Shown: positions 35,874 through 48,900 of the stretch, piece by piece
How the letters are laid out: every line of letters begins with the position of its first letter
How positions within the stretch are numbered: position 1 is the stretch's first letter
NCBI RefSeq assembly: GCF_003945595.2
Contig: NW_024104286.1
Span: forward strand, 1,302,001 to 1,366,000
Direction: 5' to 3'
Source of the DNA: Pipra filicauda
Taxonomy: Eukaryota; Chordata; Aves; Passeriformes; Pipridae
DNA: 64,000 nucleotides
Notes under the pieces: generated by a model
Told to the model about the DNA's origin: nothing
The model's input: the letters and a program-made list of their open reading frames with translations, nothing else
Database searches by the model: none
Position numbers and translations under genes: made by a program

Positions 35874-36360
35874 ATACAGAGTCATTTAGGTTGGAAAAGA
35901 CCTCTGAGATCATCAAGTCCAACCTTTGACTGATCACCACCTAGTGAATAAGGTGCCGCAACCAGCAGTTTCTTGAACACCCCCAGCGATGGTGACTCCA
36001 CCACCTCCCTGGGCAGCCCATTCCAATGCTGGACAACACTTTTGGTGAATTCCTTCTAATGTCCAACCTAAACCTCCTCTCGTGCAGCTTGAGGCTGTGT
36101 CCTCTTGTCCTGTCACTAGTTGCCTGAGAGAAGTCACTGACCCCCCCGGCTACAACCTTCTTTCAGGGAGTTGTAGAGAGTGAAGAGGTCTCCCTGAGCT
36201 TTCTCTTCTCCAGGCTAAGCCCCCTCAGCTCTTCCAGCTGCTCCAGACCCTTCCTCACCTCTGCCGCCCTTCGCTGGGCACACTCCAGCACCTCAGTGTC
36301 CCTCCTGAACTGAGAGGCCCAGAACGTGACTCAGCACTCGAAGTGCCTCACCAGTGCCAA
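35874..36360 (-). mobile_element. CR1 fragment abutting the IFT57 CpG island
   Basis: The reverse complement of a CR1 3' end is visible from tcatttaggttggaaaagac to about ctcaccagtgcc. It includes the usual tccaatgctgg and ccacctccctgggcag lines. It ends where the GC-rich promoter begins. Confidence 0.88.
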
Positions 36361-36650
36361 GCACATTCCTGGGAGTCCCAGCTTTCCCACCCGCTCCCTT
36401 CCCCACCGCCCCACGGCACTTCCAGCCGGCGACCGCAGCTGGTCTCCCGCTACAGCTCCTCAGCTCCCAAGACTTACTCTTCCACACATCCAGCTGCAGA
36501 GTACCGCACCTCAGGCCACGAGGTGCTGCCCGCCCTGTGCCGGCACCGTGTGAGGCACTCGGCAGTTTGTGTTAAACTGGGAAAAACTAAAGCCTCAATC
36601 CGACGAGACCGCGGAACCAACCCCGCCACAGCCACCCGGGCGTATCTTTG

Positions 36651-36660
36651 CCATATATGG
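36651..36660. promoter_or_regulatory. Perfect CArG box (SRF-type site) in the IFT57 promoter
   Basis: The sequence ccatatatgg matches the consensus CC(A/T)6GG exactly, 92 bases before the IFT57 start codon. Serum response factor binds such sites. Binding here is inference. The same A/T core might also act as a TATA-like element. Confidence 0.5.
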
Positions 36661-36725
36661 TATTGGGTGGGCGGGGTTACTGTGCCCCGTGAGCGCTGAT
36701 TGGTCGGGGGCGTGGCCGGGACCCG

Positions 36726-36747
36726 GTTGCCCTGGGTTACGTGCAAC
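36726..36747. promoter_or_regulatory. X-box-like RFX motif before IFT57
   Basis: GTTGCC at 36726 is followed three bases later by GGTTAC, a near match to the second X-box half site with one mismatch, and by GCAAC at 36743-36747 that mirrors GTTGC. RFX factors drive many intraflagellar transport genes through X-boxes, so the position fits. Function is inferred. Confidence 0.4.
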
Positions 36748-36748
36748 C

Positions 36749-36759
36749 AAGATGGCGGA
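36749..36759 (+). promoter_or_regulatory. YY1-type site over the IFT57 start codon
   Basis: aagatggcgga fits the AAGATGGCGGC type of YY1 element, which in many genes with a short 5' UTR lies just downstream of transcription start and includes the ATG. It also gives a good start context (A at -3, G at +4). Confidence 0.45.
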
Positions 36760-36933
36760 GGAGGCCGGGGTGGGCCGGAGAGGGGAGCGGTCGGCGGAAG
36801 AGGGGCCGGCGGAGCGCGGCCCCGGCGCGGCCTTTCACATGTTCGTGCTCATGGAGGACCTGCTGGACAAGCTGAAGCTGCTGAGCTACGAGGAGGAGGC
36901 GCTGAGGCGCCACAACATGCGGCCGCTCTCCAG
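36752..36933 (+). CDS. IFT57: IFT57 exon 1 (coding part)
   Basis: Encodes MAEEAGVGRRGERSAEEGP, then GPGAAFHMFVLMEDLLDKLK and HNMRPLSR. The donor is gtgctc at 36934. The first 25 residues are variable and the FHMFV-MEDL block starts the conserved domain. The frame is open upstream to 36569 but contains no ATG. Confidence 0.93.
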
Positions 36934-39900
36934 GTGCTCCTGGCCCGCGCCGCCTCCTCCGGGCGCTCGCGCGGCGGCGGGAAGGGGTCGGCGGGGGAGA
37001 AATCCCAGCGGGCGGTCAGAGCCCAGGGAAGGAAAGAAGGAGGGCAGGTCCCGGCTGGCAGGTCCAGACAGGTCCTGGCTCAAGGCAAAACCTGCCAGAG
37101 GCACAGCTTCCCGTGTCTTCTGGAAGCTTTCCAAACGCCGAAGGCTGAGATGTGATAAGTAAATAGCACTTGACCTTCCCTGCCCCCGACAGGTACTGGA
37201 TAGCTGCATGCCAAGGTACCTGTGCAAAAATTAGTTCTACCTAAATTCTAAATAATTCTAAATAATTCTGAGTTTCTTGAATTCAGAGTAACTATTTGTG
37301 GGGAGTGTATATTTTTTGACCTTTTACAAAAAGGATCTTGGATCCATTCTTGTTAAGTCTGGGTTTTCATATCCAATATATGTTTGTTTCATGTGTAATT
37401 TTTTTTTTTTTTTTAATTATGAGGGAGGCAGGAAACTTGGGAAATGGGACCAATATGTTCCCAACATCTGCCTGTCCAAATAACTTTCAAATCCATCTTG
37501 TCAGGTTCAACCAGGCTCCACAGCAGCGTGTCACAGAGTTAAGCTTTCTATAAGCAACATTTTGGTAGGTAGGGGAAAAAGAGGCAGTCCAGATTATTCC
37601 CTTGTTGGGAAGGAGGCTCAAGTACGAGCACAGCAGTTGTAAGTTGGTTCTAGCGAGCTGTCAGACCATCAGAATGTTTGGAGCAGGGAAGCAAACCTTT
37701 GTGTACCATAGTGAGCAGCTGTGTCTGTAAACAGAAGGGTTTGGTTCTGAGTAGCCAGTGTGAATGTGGTTTACTGAGTATGTGATTTACTGCATATGTG
37801 GGTTACCTTTTTGGGGGACTAACTGTGGTCTGATTCTACGGACTGAATTCTTCTTGAAACTATATATTTGAATTTAGTGTGATCCAAAGCAGATCTGGTT
37901 TGTCTAGGTTGCTCTCCAAAGCAACCCAAGGCACAGTAAGTGAGGATGGGTAGAAAGATCGCTTCAAAACCTGCTCCTGAGCTGAGCTGAGCGCACTGAT
38001 TTAGGTACACCAGCTTCTTGCCACTCATGAGGAATGTATGAAGGGGAAGTCCTTGGGGGAACTTGGAATAAAAGGAATTGGATGTATTGCTGTTGTCAAG
38101 AATAGAATTTGGGGATGTTAAGAAGGGAGGTGATGTTGCTGTGGAATAATGGCAGGGATAATGCCAATATGTAGAAATAAGACACATCTCATGAGGTAGT
38201 GAAGTTTCCATAAATTTGTTCTCCCCTCCACAAGAGAGTGCCATTCAAGTTTGCATATGGTCACTTGGTGCAAAATTTATTTATTTATTTACTTGCTTAT
38301 TTTTAAAGAGGCATAGTCATATACCCAAACACAGATACCTTTCTTTGTACAAGTTATTGCAGATTTTTGACTTGGGATTCTTTTGAGCTTCCAAGTATTT
38401 TATGATATGCAAGGAATACTTGAATGGATCTATTGCATGGGTTCTCAAGTAGCCAGTGGTAGTATTTTTATGAAGTGATGGGATTCTGCATCTCTAAAAT
38501 GGTAACAGAATTGAGCTCATCATGATTTGAGACTGCAGAGGTAAACAACTCCTCCAAGTTGCTCCTCAAATAAGAGGAGTAACTTGGGTTTGTGTGGAAA
38601 TGCTAATTTGGTGGTGTTTAACCGAGGCTATGTAATGCTGCTGGCAGGAGAGAGGAGTACCCAGTTTCCATTTGATTCCGTGGAAGTTAACGTTGATTAA
38701 TAGCTCACTCAAAGCCGGAAACAAGTGAGCTGGATGTAGCCAACTTAGCCTGCTGTGATTATGTGTGAAACGAGGCATCCTGAATTTAGTTCAGATGGAT
38801 TGCTCATTGAGAAAGTCGGGTAAAGAAACTGCTCTGTGGTGCGTGCTGGCCTGTAATGCTGTAAGAGCTCCAGGAGCTCAAAATATCTGCCATTCTTTCC
38901 GCTTTTTAAACAGGCACTACTTTGCACTGCCCACCAATCCCGGTGAGCAGTTCTTCATGTTTTGCACGCTCGCTGCTTGGCTGATCACGAAAGCGGGACG
39001 TCCCTTCGAGCAGCCCCAGGAATGCGATGACCCCAACGCAGTGATATCGAACGTGCTCTCGGAACTGCGGTCGTTTGTAAGTTGTTGAGCAGGCTGTTTC
39101 CCCAGGCGTGTGTCAAACATGGGCATCGCCTGCACAAAGAACTGCAATCACACACTTCCTCTCCTTCCTGCTTTTGTTCGCAAGGACCAGACAGACTTCT
39201 CCTATTTATAAGTTTCTACTCTGTTACTTAGTTAATTGGAAGTTTATACAGTCTATACCTACTTGCTAATTTTTTTAGCACTGCAGAAAACGGTCTTATA
39301 ATATTATATATGATTCCAATTACTTTTGTTCTACAAAATGGATTAAACTGGGTTTACTTTTTGTAGTGCCACATATGTTGCTCATTTATAGTAGCATAAT
39401 TTACAGAGATTTTGTCTGGAAAGTTTACACAGTGCATATGATCCTGCTCCTGCCATAATCAATGGTATAGTTCACAGTGAAGGAAATGGTTTAGAATAGT
39501 GTTCGTGTTTTCTTCTTTTTTTTGTTAATGAGTAAAAGGTTGTATAAACTGCCAGGAAGTATTGGGATTTTTTTTCAATATTAAAAAAAAGAAAAAAACC
39601 TAACAGAAACAAAGGTCAGGAGAATATATCAACTTACAGGAAGTATGATCTTAGGGAAGATTATACTGCAGTAGAGCTGTGAATGATGTTAAGACTATTC
39701 TCTAAAGGAGTTAAACCATAGCAAACTAATATTTTTATTCTACAGGATAGCAATAAATAAAAATATTTTATAAATAAAATCTGCAGCAAACAAGACAATC
39801 CTGAAAAACTGCTATTTAAGTCTCAGTACTGAAGTTTCTCCATAGCTGTTCTTACCTTGCCAGCTTGTCGCCTGTGTGCTTGACCATCCATCTCTCTTGT

Positions 39901-42900
39901 GGCTTCTGACTCTTCTGCTCCCTATGAGTATCCTCGTTACCGTGTGCTTTAAGATTTCTACACTGCATCTGTTCCTCGGGATGTTTTCTTTTCCCTTCTG
40001 TTGCCTGACTGGAGCTGCGTAAGGAAAGAATGTGAATTAACATTAATAAAATCTTCATACACAAGAGACACTTTGGTTTTAGTGTAAAAAAATCTTATCT
40101 CCCTGTGAGGAAACTCGGATCAACGGGCCATTAATAAACAGCACATCTCTTTATTTTAGGGAAGGCCTGTGGATTTTCCTCCCTCAAAATTAAAGGCTGG
40201 TTGTGGAGAGCAAGTGTGCTATGTTCTTGATTGTTTAGCTGAAGAAGCCTTGAAACACACTGGCTTTAGCTGGAAAAGGTACAATACACTTTAGCATCCT
40301 CCCTTATGCATTGTTTTCCAGCAAACAGATGTAAGTTGTAAAGACAAAACATAGTAATGACTAAAAATGTTTTACTTGACGTTTCATGAGATGCAAAATT
40401 CAACTAGGCTTGAAGCACTGGGACCAATTAATTCCTAATGCAATTTCACACAACTCAGTCTATTACCAGCAAGCCTGAGTCTGGACCATTAATAGACTTA
40501 GCTAATTAAGATTTAACTGATGACCTTTTTTTGGTCATTTCCCTATGCATAACTCCCTGTTAATCTGACAGTTGAGTTGAAACATTTAATGTCCTTTTAG
40601 GTTCTATCAATTAATTCTTAACCTCTTCAACTGGAGGTATGCACCATATGATCATGTTACAAGTAGGGTACAGTAGTTTTATTTAATATGAAGGAAATCT
40701 TAGGAGAAATTAGATCACAGATAATTTCAAGTGTATGAAAGTGTCTTTAAAAGTGTTCTTTATTTCATTCCTTCACTCTGATGGGTTTTGAAATGGATGT
40801 AGCAAAGTAATTTCTACCTTAGAAATATTTTCCTGTTACTTCTGTTTAATACACAAATTCCAATGTGGGCTGAAAATAAGTCTGTGGTGATTTGCACTTG
40901 AATTTTAAGAGGTTAGACCAAAAGAGAAAACCAAAAGTTACTCCCCAGATGTCTTTGTAGTATGAATATACCGTTCTGCCTGGCATAGTAAATAAGCTTT
41001 ACTTTTAAGACAGTCCGAAATAAATAATGCCTTTTAAGGCTGTTAATTTATTTGTTTAAGTATGTGAGATGCTAATCACTGTCTCATTATAATCCACACC
41101 ATCCATACTTCTCGTGAAATGTTTTGTTTGCTAAGGAGAATTTACAGAGGTATTTACAATTTACTGTGTTTAAAAGCTTTGCTGTTCTTTGAATTAATTT
41201 CAGGCCAGCATATCCAACAGAAGAGCTAGAAGAAGAAGAAATAACAGAAGATGATGCAGAATTAACACTTAATAAATTGGAAGAGGATGTTGCAGTAGGT
41301 TTATGTCATTGCTTTTGATGATACTAGTATTGGTCAGCCATGGGCAAGTTTTTATTCACTGTTCAGTTTGTGTGGCTTTGTTTAAGAAGTCCTTTCTATT
41401 AGCTGTTCAGTTTTTTCCCTGTGGCTCCATTCTTGCATCATCAGATTCTCTGTAGTTTTTTGTTGCTTTTCAGATAAGGTTTTTAACTCATGGAGACAGA
41501 GCACATGTTCTTATGTGCAGTGGAATCTAACCATGCATTAAAATCACAGAGATTCAGAATTGTTTGTGTTCTACTGATACAAGCTCTTGATGTTAAACAA
41601 AACTTCAATCCCTGTTTACAGAATTGGCTAATATTTGGTTAAAATTTGCCCAGTGCTTAATTAATAGAGTGCTCACTATTGTAACTTAGATTTCATGCAA
41701 ATAGGAAGCAGTAACTTTGGTATTTAGTTTGTCTGAAATTTGGGAACAGAGTAGATGGAGAAGAACAGCTGGAAATAAAATGTTTATTTAAAAATACCAA
41801 CAAAGACCTAAATAAAGGTTGCAGAATTGTTGCTGTAGACAAAGGTCACAGGAGCTCATTGATATATATTCCATGAATGCAATGGTAATAGTATTCCATC
41901 ATTCATTCTGACTGAAGAATAAGTCTTTCCGTGTGCTTTGAAATACCTTTTATCAAAAATATGGCAATGTTTGAGGATCAACTGTTTTATTTATTCCTAC
42001 TTTTTAATTGTAATAATTACAGTGAAGTTGTCATGGCTGTGAAACAGCCTATGAAATACACCTGCAAGTTCTAATATGCTTTTAGGACTTTTTGATGGAA
42101 GGATGTTGAAGAGAAGTTCTTTCTTGCTGACTGACTTGCTCAGAAGATTAGTTTTATGAGAGATGGAGTCTCACTGTAAACTGGTAGCTTAATGTGATCA
42201 CAATACATTGGCATATTAAGAGGCATGTTTGTCTTCGTGAAGTGAGTCTTTTTGCTGTTGACTTAAGCAAGATTTTTCTGGAGAGGAAGTTAGCTGAGGA
42301 CAATAGAAGTGAAAATTTCAGAAAGAAGTTAGTTTCACATCTGATTTCTGCAAAAATTGATGATTCTGTGCAAAATGAATGTAGATCAAAACCAGAATAC
42401 TGAAAGCTGTAAGCCTGGGAGTGGTCCTTTGCCATGTCAGAAAAAATTACTTGAGGGAAAAACATTTTCTGGAGTGCTAAGGCCCAGCTATGTTGGATAG
42501 AAAATGCCACAGCTATCCCACTTTTGTGTTCAATTGCTTGGGAAAAAATAAAGGTCAGAAATTTTGGAAATAGAGTGCCAGTAACGTTTTCATATGGTTC
42601 TGATTATAGTCTCAATTTGTAGGACACAATAGTCCCCAATAATGTAGCAGTTGAAGAGTTTACTTCTCTTCCTCCTTTTCTCTCAGTTTTCCTAAGTATT
42701 ACATAATTTTGCTCATTTTTATTAGCCAAGAAAAATTCCAGGCTTTCATACAATATGCAAATACTGTGATGTGGCTGTCTGGTTGCATTTTTATCAGCTT
42801 TCAAGTCTCCACAGGAAAAGGTCTTGAATAATTTTGAGAAGAATAAAAGACATTCTGTGTTGCATTTTTGACCAGCCTCAGAAATGTAAGCTGTTGGCTA

Positions 42901-45900
42901 AAAGGTTTAAGTAGGAAAACAGTCATCTGTCTGCTCTTTTCTGTATCTTGTTAAGGTCTAAGCTACTTAAACGGGGAAGCAGGCATGAAACAATTAACCA
43001 AAGCACAGTTGAAGCCCTTCAAAGAACCTCTGGGTTTGCTCTCAGGTTTGCTCTAGGCCATGATTTTCACAACTAAGGTGTTCTATTGGCTCTTCTGAAT
43101 GTGTGTGTTAATAAAACCATTGAGGTTTTGTTGCCTCATTCCCAGGTATTTTGTTCCCAGGTGGTTTATACCAAGTGGATACTCTAGTTTTAGAGCACCT
43201 AGTGGTTCTACAAGGACTAATTATAGGCCAGTGTAAGTTTTTCCCCCAGTCCATTGTTGCTGCCACTATATTGATATTAGCTGTATCCATAATTGAATTT
43301 AGCAATATTTCCTGTAGTTAAATGCTAGCAATGAGGTTCATTGGTTGTTCTTTTGTTTTGATTCTTCTGAATAAAATTGATGGGGCAGAGACAAGCCTAG
43401 TCTGTAAATCAGAACTGTAAAAGTTTTTTAAATTTTGGGGAATTGAGTAGCCTGTACTATGTGGCCACCAGTAGCCACTGAGGCTGGGTGTGCAAGTAAA
43501 TCTGCACAGTTTGGTTTCTCAGTTCTGATAACTAGTCTTGTTGTTCTGGTAGGATGGTCTTTTAAGTGCTGCACAAATACATATTTTCGATTTAGCAAAA
43601 GATAGTCCCAATCTAGTCACCAGTAATTTCTTGAAAGTATTCAGGGATTAGGGGTCAAACATGCCAGAAGAGAATACTGGTCCCTGTTGGTTACACACTG
43701 GGTAGAGTAGAAGAAAGGAGAATAAGCTCCAAGGTTTTCACTGAGTCTTGAAGGGTTCTTCGCTAAGACCTGTGTTATTGCAGCTTTCATGATTTGTCTG
43801 GAAAGGAGGTGGATGATGAAGTTTCAACTTCAAAGGAAAAGCCAGTTAACAGAGGGACAAGGTGTATAAGGGTGAAGTGTATGGGTGATGAGATGGCAGG
43901 TGAAATAGTGTAGATTGATGGAGGGTAATGCACAGAAAATGCATGTTATGGGTGATGGGCTCTGGGCTGATCATAGTCACTGAAGAATGCAATTTTGAGA
44001 CTATAATAGAGAATTCTGTAAAACTGTCAGCCCAGTGTGTGGTCTCACGGGCAAGAAAACAAAACAGTTGCCTCAATTTCAGTTGTGTTATTCTGAACAC
44101 TTAAAATGTGGCCTCATTCTGCAACTCCAAATATGTAGTGCAAACAACATCTTGAGAACTATATTCAGGTCTGGGTGTGGTTTGGTTTTATTTTTAAGGT
44201 AAAGCTTTAAGAAACACATACAGTTACCATACAACTATTGATAATGGCCCATTTGAGGAGAGAGGGCTTAGGTTTAGGGGGATTTTTTGGTTGTTTGGTT
44301 TATTTTTTAATACTGTGGCACTCTGAAGGAAATATGGGGTAGCTTTCATCTTTCAGCTTGTCCCAGGTATTGTGTCTCTTCATAAGCTCTGTTATCATAA
44401 ACTCTCTATGTCTTGTTTTGCTCAGAAATACGGAATTTAATGCTTCTTGTTCTGTGGTCCTGCAAATTAAAACGCTTACTGAAGTCTAACTTTGCAACTT
44501 TCCTTAAGGAAGAAGAATCAGACAATGAAGAAAATTATATTGACCTGAATGTTCTAAAGGCACAAACATACAGATCAGTAAGTTGTTATCCATCAGTCCT
44601 CTCTTGAAAGAGTCCTCTCTTGCCTCTGTAGCAGCAATTTGTTTCTGTTGATTTAAATCTGAAAATCCCTGTGTAGTCTAAACTTGAAAAAATACTCCAA
44701 CTGAAATGAATCAGCTTATTTTAAAGGAACCATGTGCACCTAGTTTTTAAACTGAAATCACTGAAGGACTGCTAGACACATTTGCAAGAAATTTTTTGCA
44801 GAAACTTCTAGGGAAACATGATATTAGTTTCTTGAATGTATTTTAATCTTACAGACACATGCAAACACCATTTCTGAAATGTATTGTAATTTCTTATTAT
44901 ATACATTTAATTCTTTTCAATTTTAAGTATGATGTGAAGATATATGTTTTAATTTCTAATCTTTATGAATTCAAAGAAAGCCATTAAAGAAATCTGTTAT
45001 GTCTGTAGTCTAGATAATTCTTGATATAAATATTTTTCTAAATATGAATTATAATGATTTCTAACAGTTGTCACTGTGCATAACAATGATATTTCCTGTA
45101 TAAACTGTGATTTTTACACAGGACATGAATGAAACTGCGAAGCAAGAAGAGATTTTACAGTCCACGACAGACGCAGCAGAGTGGAATCTGGAAGTGGAAC
45201 GTGTGCTTCCGCAGCTGAAAGTTACAGTCAGGACCGACAATAAGGTACCTGAGAATGGATTTGTGTGTGTACACACGGTGATTAAAATGTTATTTCAGTC
45301 AGTGTTGTTTACTTTCCATTTTGTCTTTTGTCATGCCAAGACTTGTGAATAGATGGGCTCTCCAGTGCTGTCTTGTCTGAACCTTAGCCACTTACTTTGA
45401 CTGTAGAAGCAATAATTTTCAGTAGGGTGTTTTTTCAATATTATATAATATTTTTTTCTGCTACTTACAGAGCACCTTATTTCTGTATATTTAATTCCAT
45501 ATATTTATTTCTGTATATTTGCTCAGTGGAAACTTCTTCAATCCTTTGACATTTCCAATGTATTCACACTTCTGAAAAATTATACCCTCAGTTTACCAAC
45601 TATTAAAACATTGTCCTGGAAGAGAGTTGATGAACTTTTTTCAACTGTTCCATTTGTCTGCCACATGAAAGGTTGATTGTATGGAATTCATCTTTCTGAA
45701 CTTTATATGACAGTAAAGTTGGTCTTTACCTCTAATCTGGTCATTATGTGCTTTCCTTACGTTTAGCAAAAAGAAATTTTTCCACAGATTTTGCTTACCA
45801 TATCCAGATAACTATCTCAAGGGGAAATTCATCATGTGTATACCATATGTATATTCATCATGAGTATTTCTCTCCAAAATCTATTTCAAGTAGTCTGCAA

Positions 45901-48900
45901 TGAGCAGCTTAGAAGTAGACATCTACCTTTGGCAAAACCAAACCTAGGACCTATTCCTGGCATTGCCGCAAGGATTCTTTCTAGGAGCTTGGGTAGCTCA
46001 CACATATCAGTGCAGTATTGAAATCGTTCATTTGTAGTGACCCAGCTACTTGGGGTGTTGGAGCAAACTGCAGCAGTGATATATCAATACAATACATATA
46101 CATGAATACAATGAAAGATAATTATCTTGTCAAAAACAGGGGGAGCTCTCAAGTGTCTGCTGAACTGCTTGCCTGTCTTACACTATCCTGCATTCTTCTA
46201 TGTGAAGAATTGCCTGGTTCAAACAATTTTTCTGTGATTGTCAGCAAGCCCATCTGTTGCAGAGAACATGATGCTTGATTCTCACAGTAAGGAATTAAAA
46301 CTTAATAAAGACATACATGAAAAATTAAAGCCACTGTAGGATCTAAGGTTTACTATCTTCCAGCTTAATGTACCATCTCTTGGCCATAAGGAATACGTCA
46401 AAATGAACATGAAAAGAGGATTATTCTTTCCCTAGCTTCTGTGCTTCCATGCTTTCAGAAATAGCTGGACAGAAGTGTTTGGTGTTTTTCCATTCTACAA
46501 GAAAAGCATCATATTCTGTTTCCTAAGTTGTGCATTTAAAATTAGTACCAGGAGTGTGTTAATGGTTTAATCAATTACATTAGAAACTAGAACTTATATG
46601 TAAAGTCCTGTGACAATTCACAGCACCTTTTCTCATCCCCCATCCCTGAGTCCATGTATGTTTCCTATGATCTAGAAGGTGGAAGTAATTTTCCCTCTTT
46701 TAATTGTGTCCCATTATCAAAACCAAGTTTAGGTATTTCTGCCTCTTTCATTTCTTTCCATTCTTCTCCTGGTAACAGTAAGGGCTAAAATAGAAAGGGA
46801 AGAACTGATAGTCTGGAACTGTTGGATTTGGACATCTGAAGCATTAATTTTGTCTATGAATAAGCTGAGCTAGTGCAGCTACATTCAATATTTTCAGTAT
46901 TTGTGTCCAGAGTGTTTTCCAGCAGAAATAGTCCCATGAAGATCAGACTCTCAAAAGCAGAGCTGCTATGGTGTCAGTGAGGATGTCAGTGTTTGCTTAT
47001 CGATCTCAGTGTCACGTGACATTTAGGAGATTTACAGATTGTGTCACATTGAGCAAGTGCCTCTGGCTATGAACAAAGCAGTGGCAGGATGATATGTTGT
47101 AATAAATAAATAAAAGAGAACTGACCCTGCTTTGCATACCTGCCTTTGTTTAGTAACCAGAGGAGGATAAAAGTTGTACTTTCATGTGTTTTAATTTGTG
47201 ACATCTTTTTTAGGATTGGAGGATTCATGTAGATCAAATGCACCAGCATAAGGATGGAATTGATTCTTCTTTGAAAGAAACTAGGGTATGTCTTGTATGT
47301 ACAGATTATTTCACTGATCTGTCAGCATTTTTATTTTCTTTTTTATTTGATATACATTAAGAACTAAACTGATCTCTTTTTTCTTCATTTTATTTATGCT
47401 ATTGCTGTAAAATGAAAAAGGGAAAGATATGATAATGATGATTAAGGACAGTGTGACTGGCAAAATACCTTGTGGGAAAGAGTTGTATGTGTGAGGATTA
47501 ACAGGGATATCAGGATTCAGTAATGTATTTATTACCATAAGTACATGCTGACTGCAGAAGGCAAAATAGAATAATAGAATCTGAAAATAAGTACTGGTAC
47601 AAAAACCAAAATACTCTCAAGTACTGTTGCTGGAAGTAACATACTGACATTGACATTTATGATGGAAGCAGTAAAGCTTGAAATATGTGTTTTGGAGGTG
47701 GGCAAACCAGAACACACTGGGAATAATTTTTTGTTGGCTAAACACAGCATTTCTGTACTATTTTTCTCTCTCACTGTAGGCTTCCATATCCTTTCTTAAC
47801 TACAGCACCATTTCAATACTCTTTGTGTACTGTCTGTATACTGTCAACCCACAGAATGTGATTTTCTAGGGTTACCTTGACAAACTCCATAATGAGATCA
47901 GCAGAACATTGGAAAAGATCAATAGCAGGGAAAAGTACATCAACAATCAGTTGGAGCACTTGGTTCAAGAATACCGTTCAGCCCAAGCCTTGCTGAGTGA
48001 GGTATTGCTGGTCTTTTGTTGTTACCTTCTCTAGTATTAAGTTGCTATTAAGTGAGGGTTACAGGCCAAGAAGAAGTGGAGTGAGTATCTATGAATTTTG
48101 CTGTTGGATATAAAGCAGGGGACATGCTGATTGGTTGTAAAATTATATTTTTCCTAAGCTAAACTAGCAATTTTTATTCAACTGTTCTACAAGGCAAAGT
48201 ATTATCAAAGTATTATCTAAATCTGTTCCCAGTCTTGAGCAGCTAGTAAATTGCTAGTTCTGTGTTCCCTGTGCAGTTCACACATCTGTCAGGGCTGGAG
48301 AAGCTACAGTCTCAGTCCAACATCCATCTCTTAGACTAAGTACTTGTGCTAATGTGCACAAAGCACTCTGATTGCTTATTTGCTTTGTTTAGTTTTTATG
48401 CCAATAGAGTGTTGTCTGAGAAGCTTTTTGATACCCCAGTTAGGAGGCCTGTTTAAGCTGCCTGTTGGCAAGCCCTCCTGTTTGTGACCGTGAGGACAAC
48501 AAGATTTACAGGATTTGACGTCTGTGCTTCTGTTTGCCTTGCTGTTAAACTTTTAAATATCTTCAGGATAGTAATTTACTGTTGACAAAGTACTATTCTG
48601 GGCTCCGGAATTCAGTTCTGTTGTGTTCTGGCAAATTTTCTTTATGTTTATTTCCTCATGTCAAAGATTAGAAAACATACTCCTTATCTGGTGTGTATTT
48701 GGGCAATTACAATTTTGAAAACTGCTTTTAAGTTTTGAATGATAGTCATTACAAGGGCCGATGTTTCAAGCCTGTCCTCATTTGTAAATGTCATTTGGAC
48801 TTTGTGGGAGAGTTTCTGGAATTGGGACATGTGAGAGCAAGTTTTGGTGTTTTCTCTGAGCTATCTGCATATATCTCTTCAACTGTGTCATTATAGCAAG

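Larger units (their letters stand above)
36370..37100 (+). promoter_or_regulatory. IFT57: CpG-rich promoter of IFT57
   Basis: GC and CpG content rise sharply here compared with the AT-rich flanks, spanning the region upstream of the first exon, the exon and the start of intron 1. It includes GC boxes at 36669-36676 and 36706-36715 and a reversed CCAAT box at 36699-36703. Limits are by eye. Confidence 0.75.

Noticed and set aside
36293..36746. Several overlapping open frames on both strands in the IFT57 upstream region
   Set aside because: High GC content removes stop codons, so long chance frames are expected. None has recognisable content.
36569..36751. Open frame upstream of and in phase with the IFT57 ATG
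   Set aside because: It contains no ATG, overlaps the GC boxes and CArG box of the promoter, and resembles no known IFT57 N-terminus.
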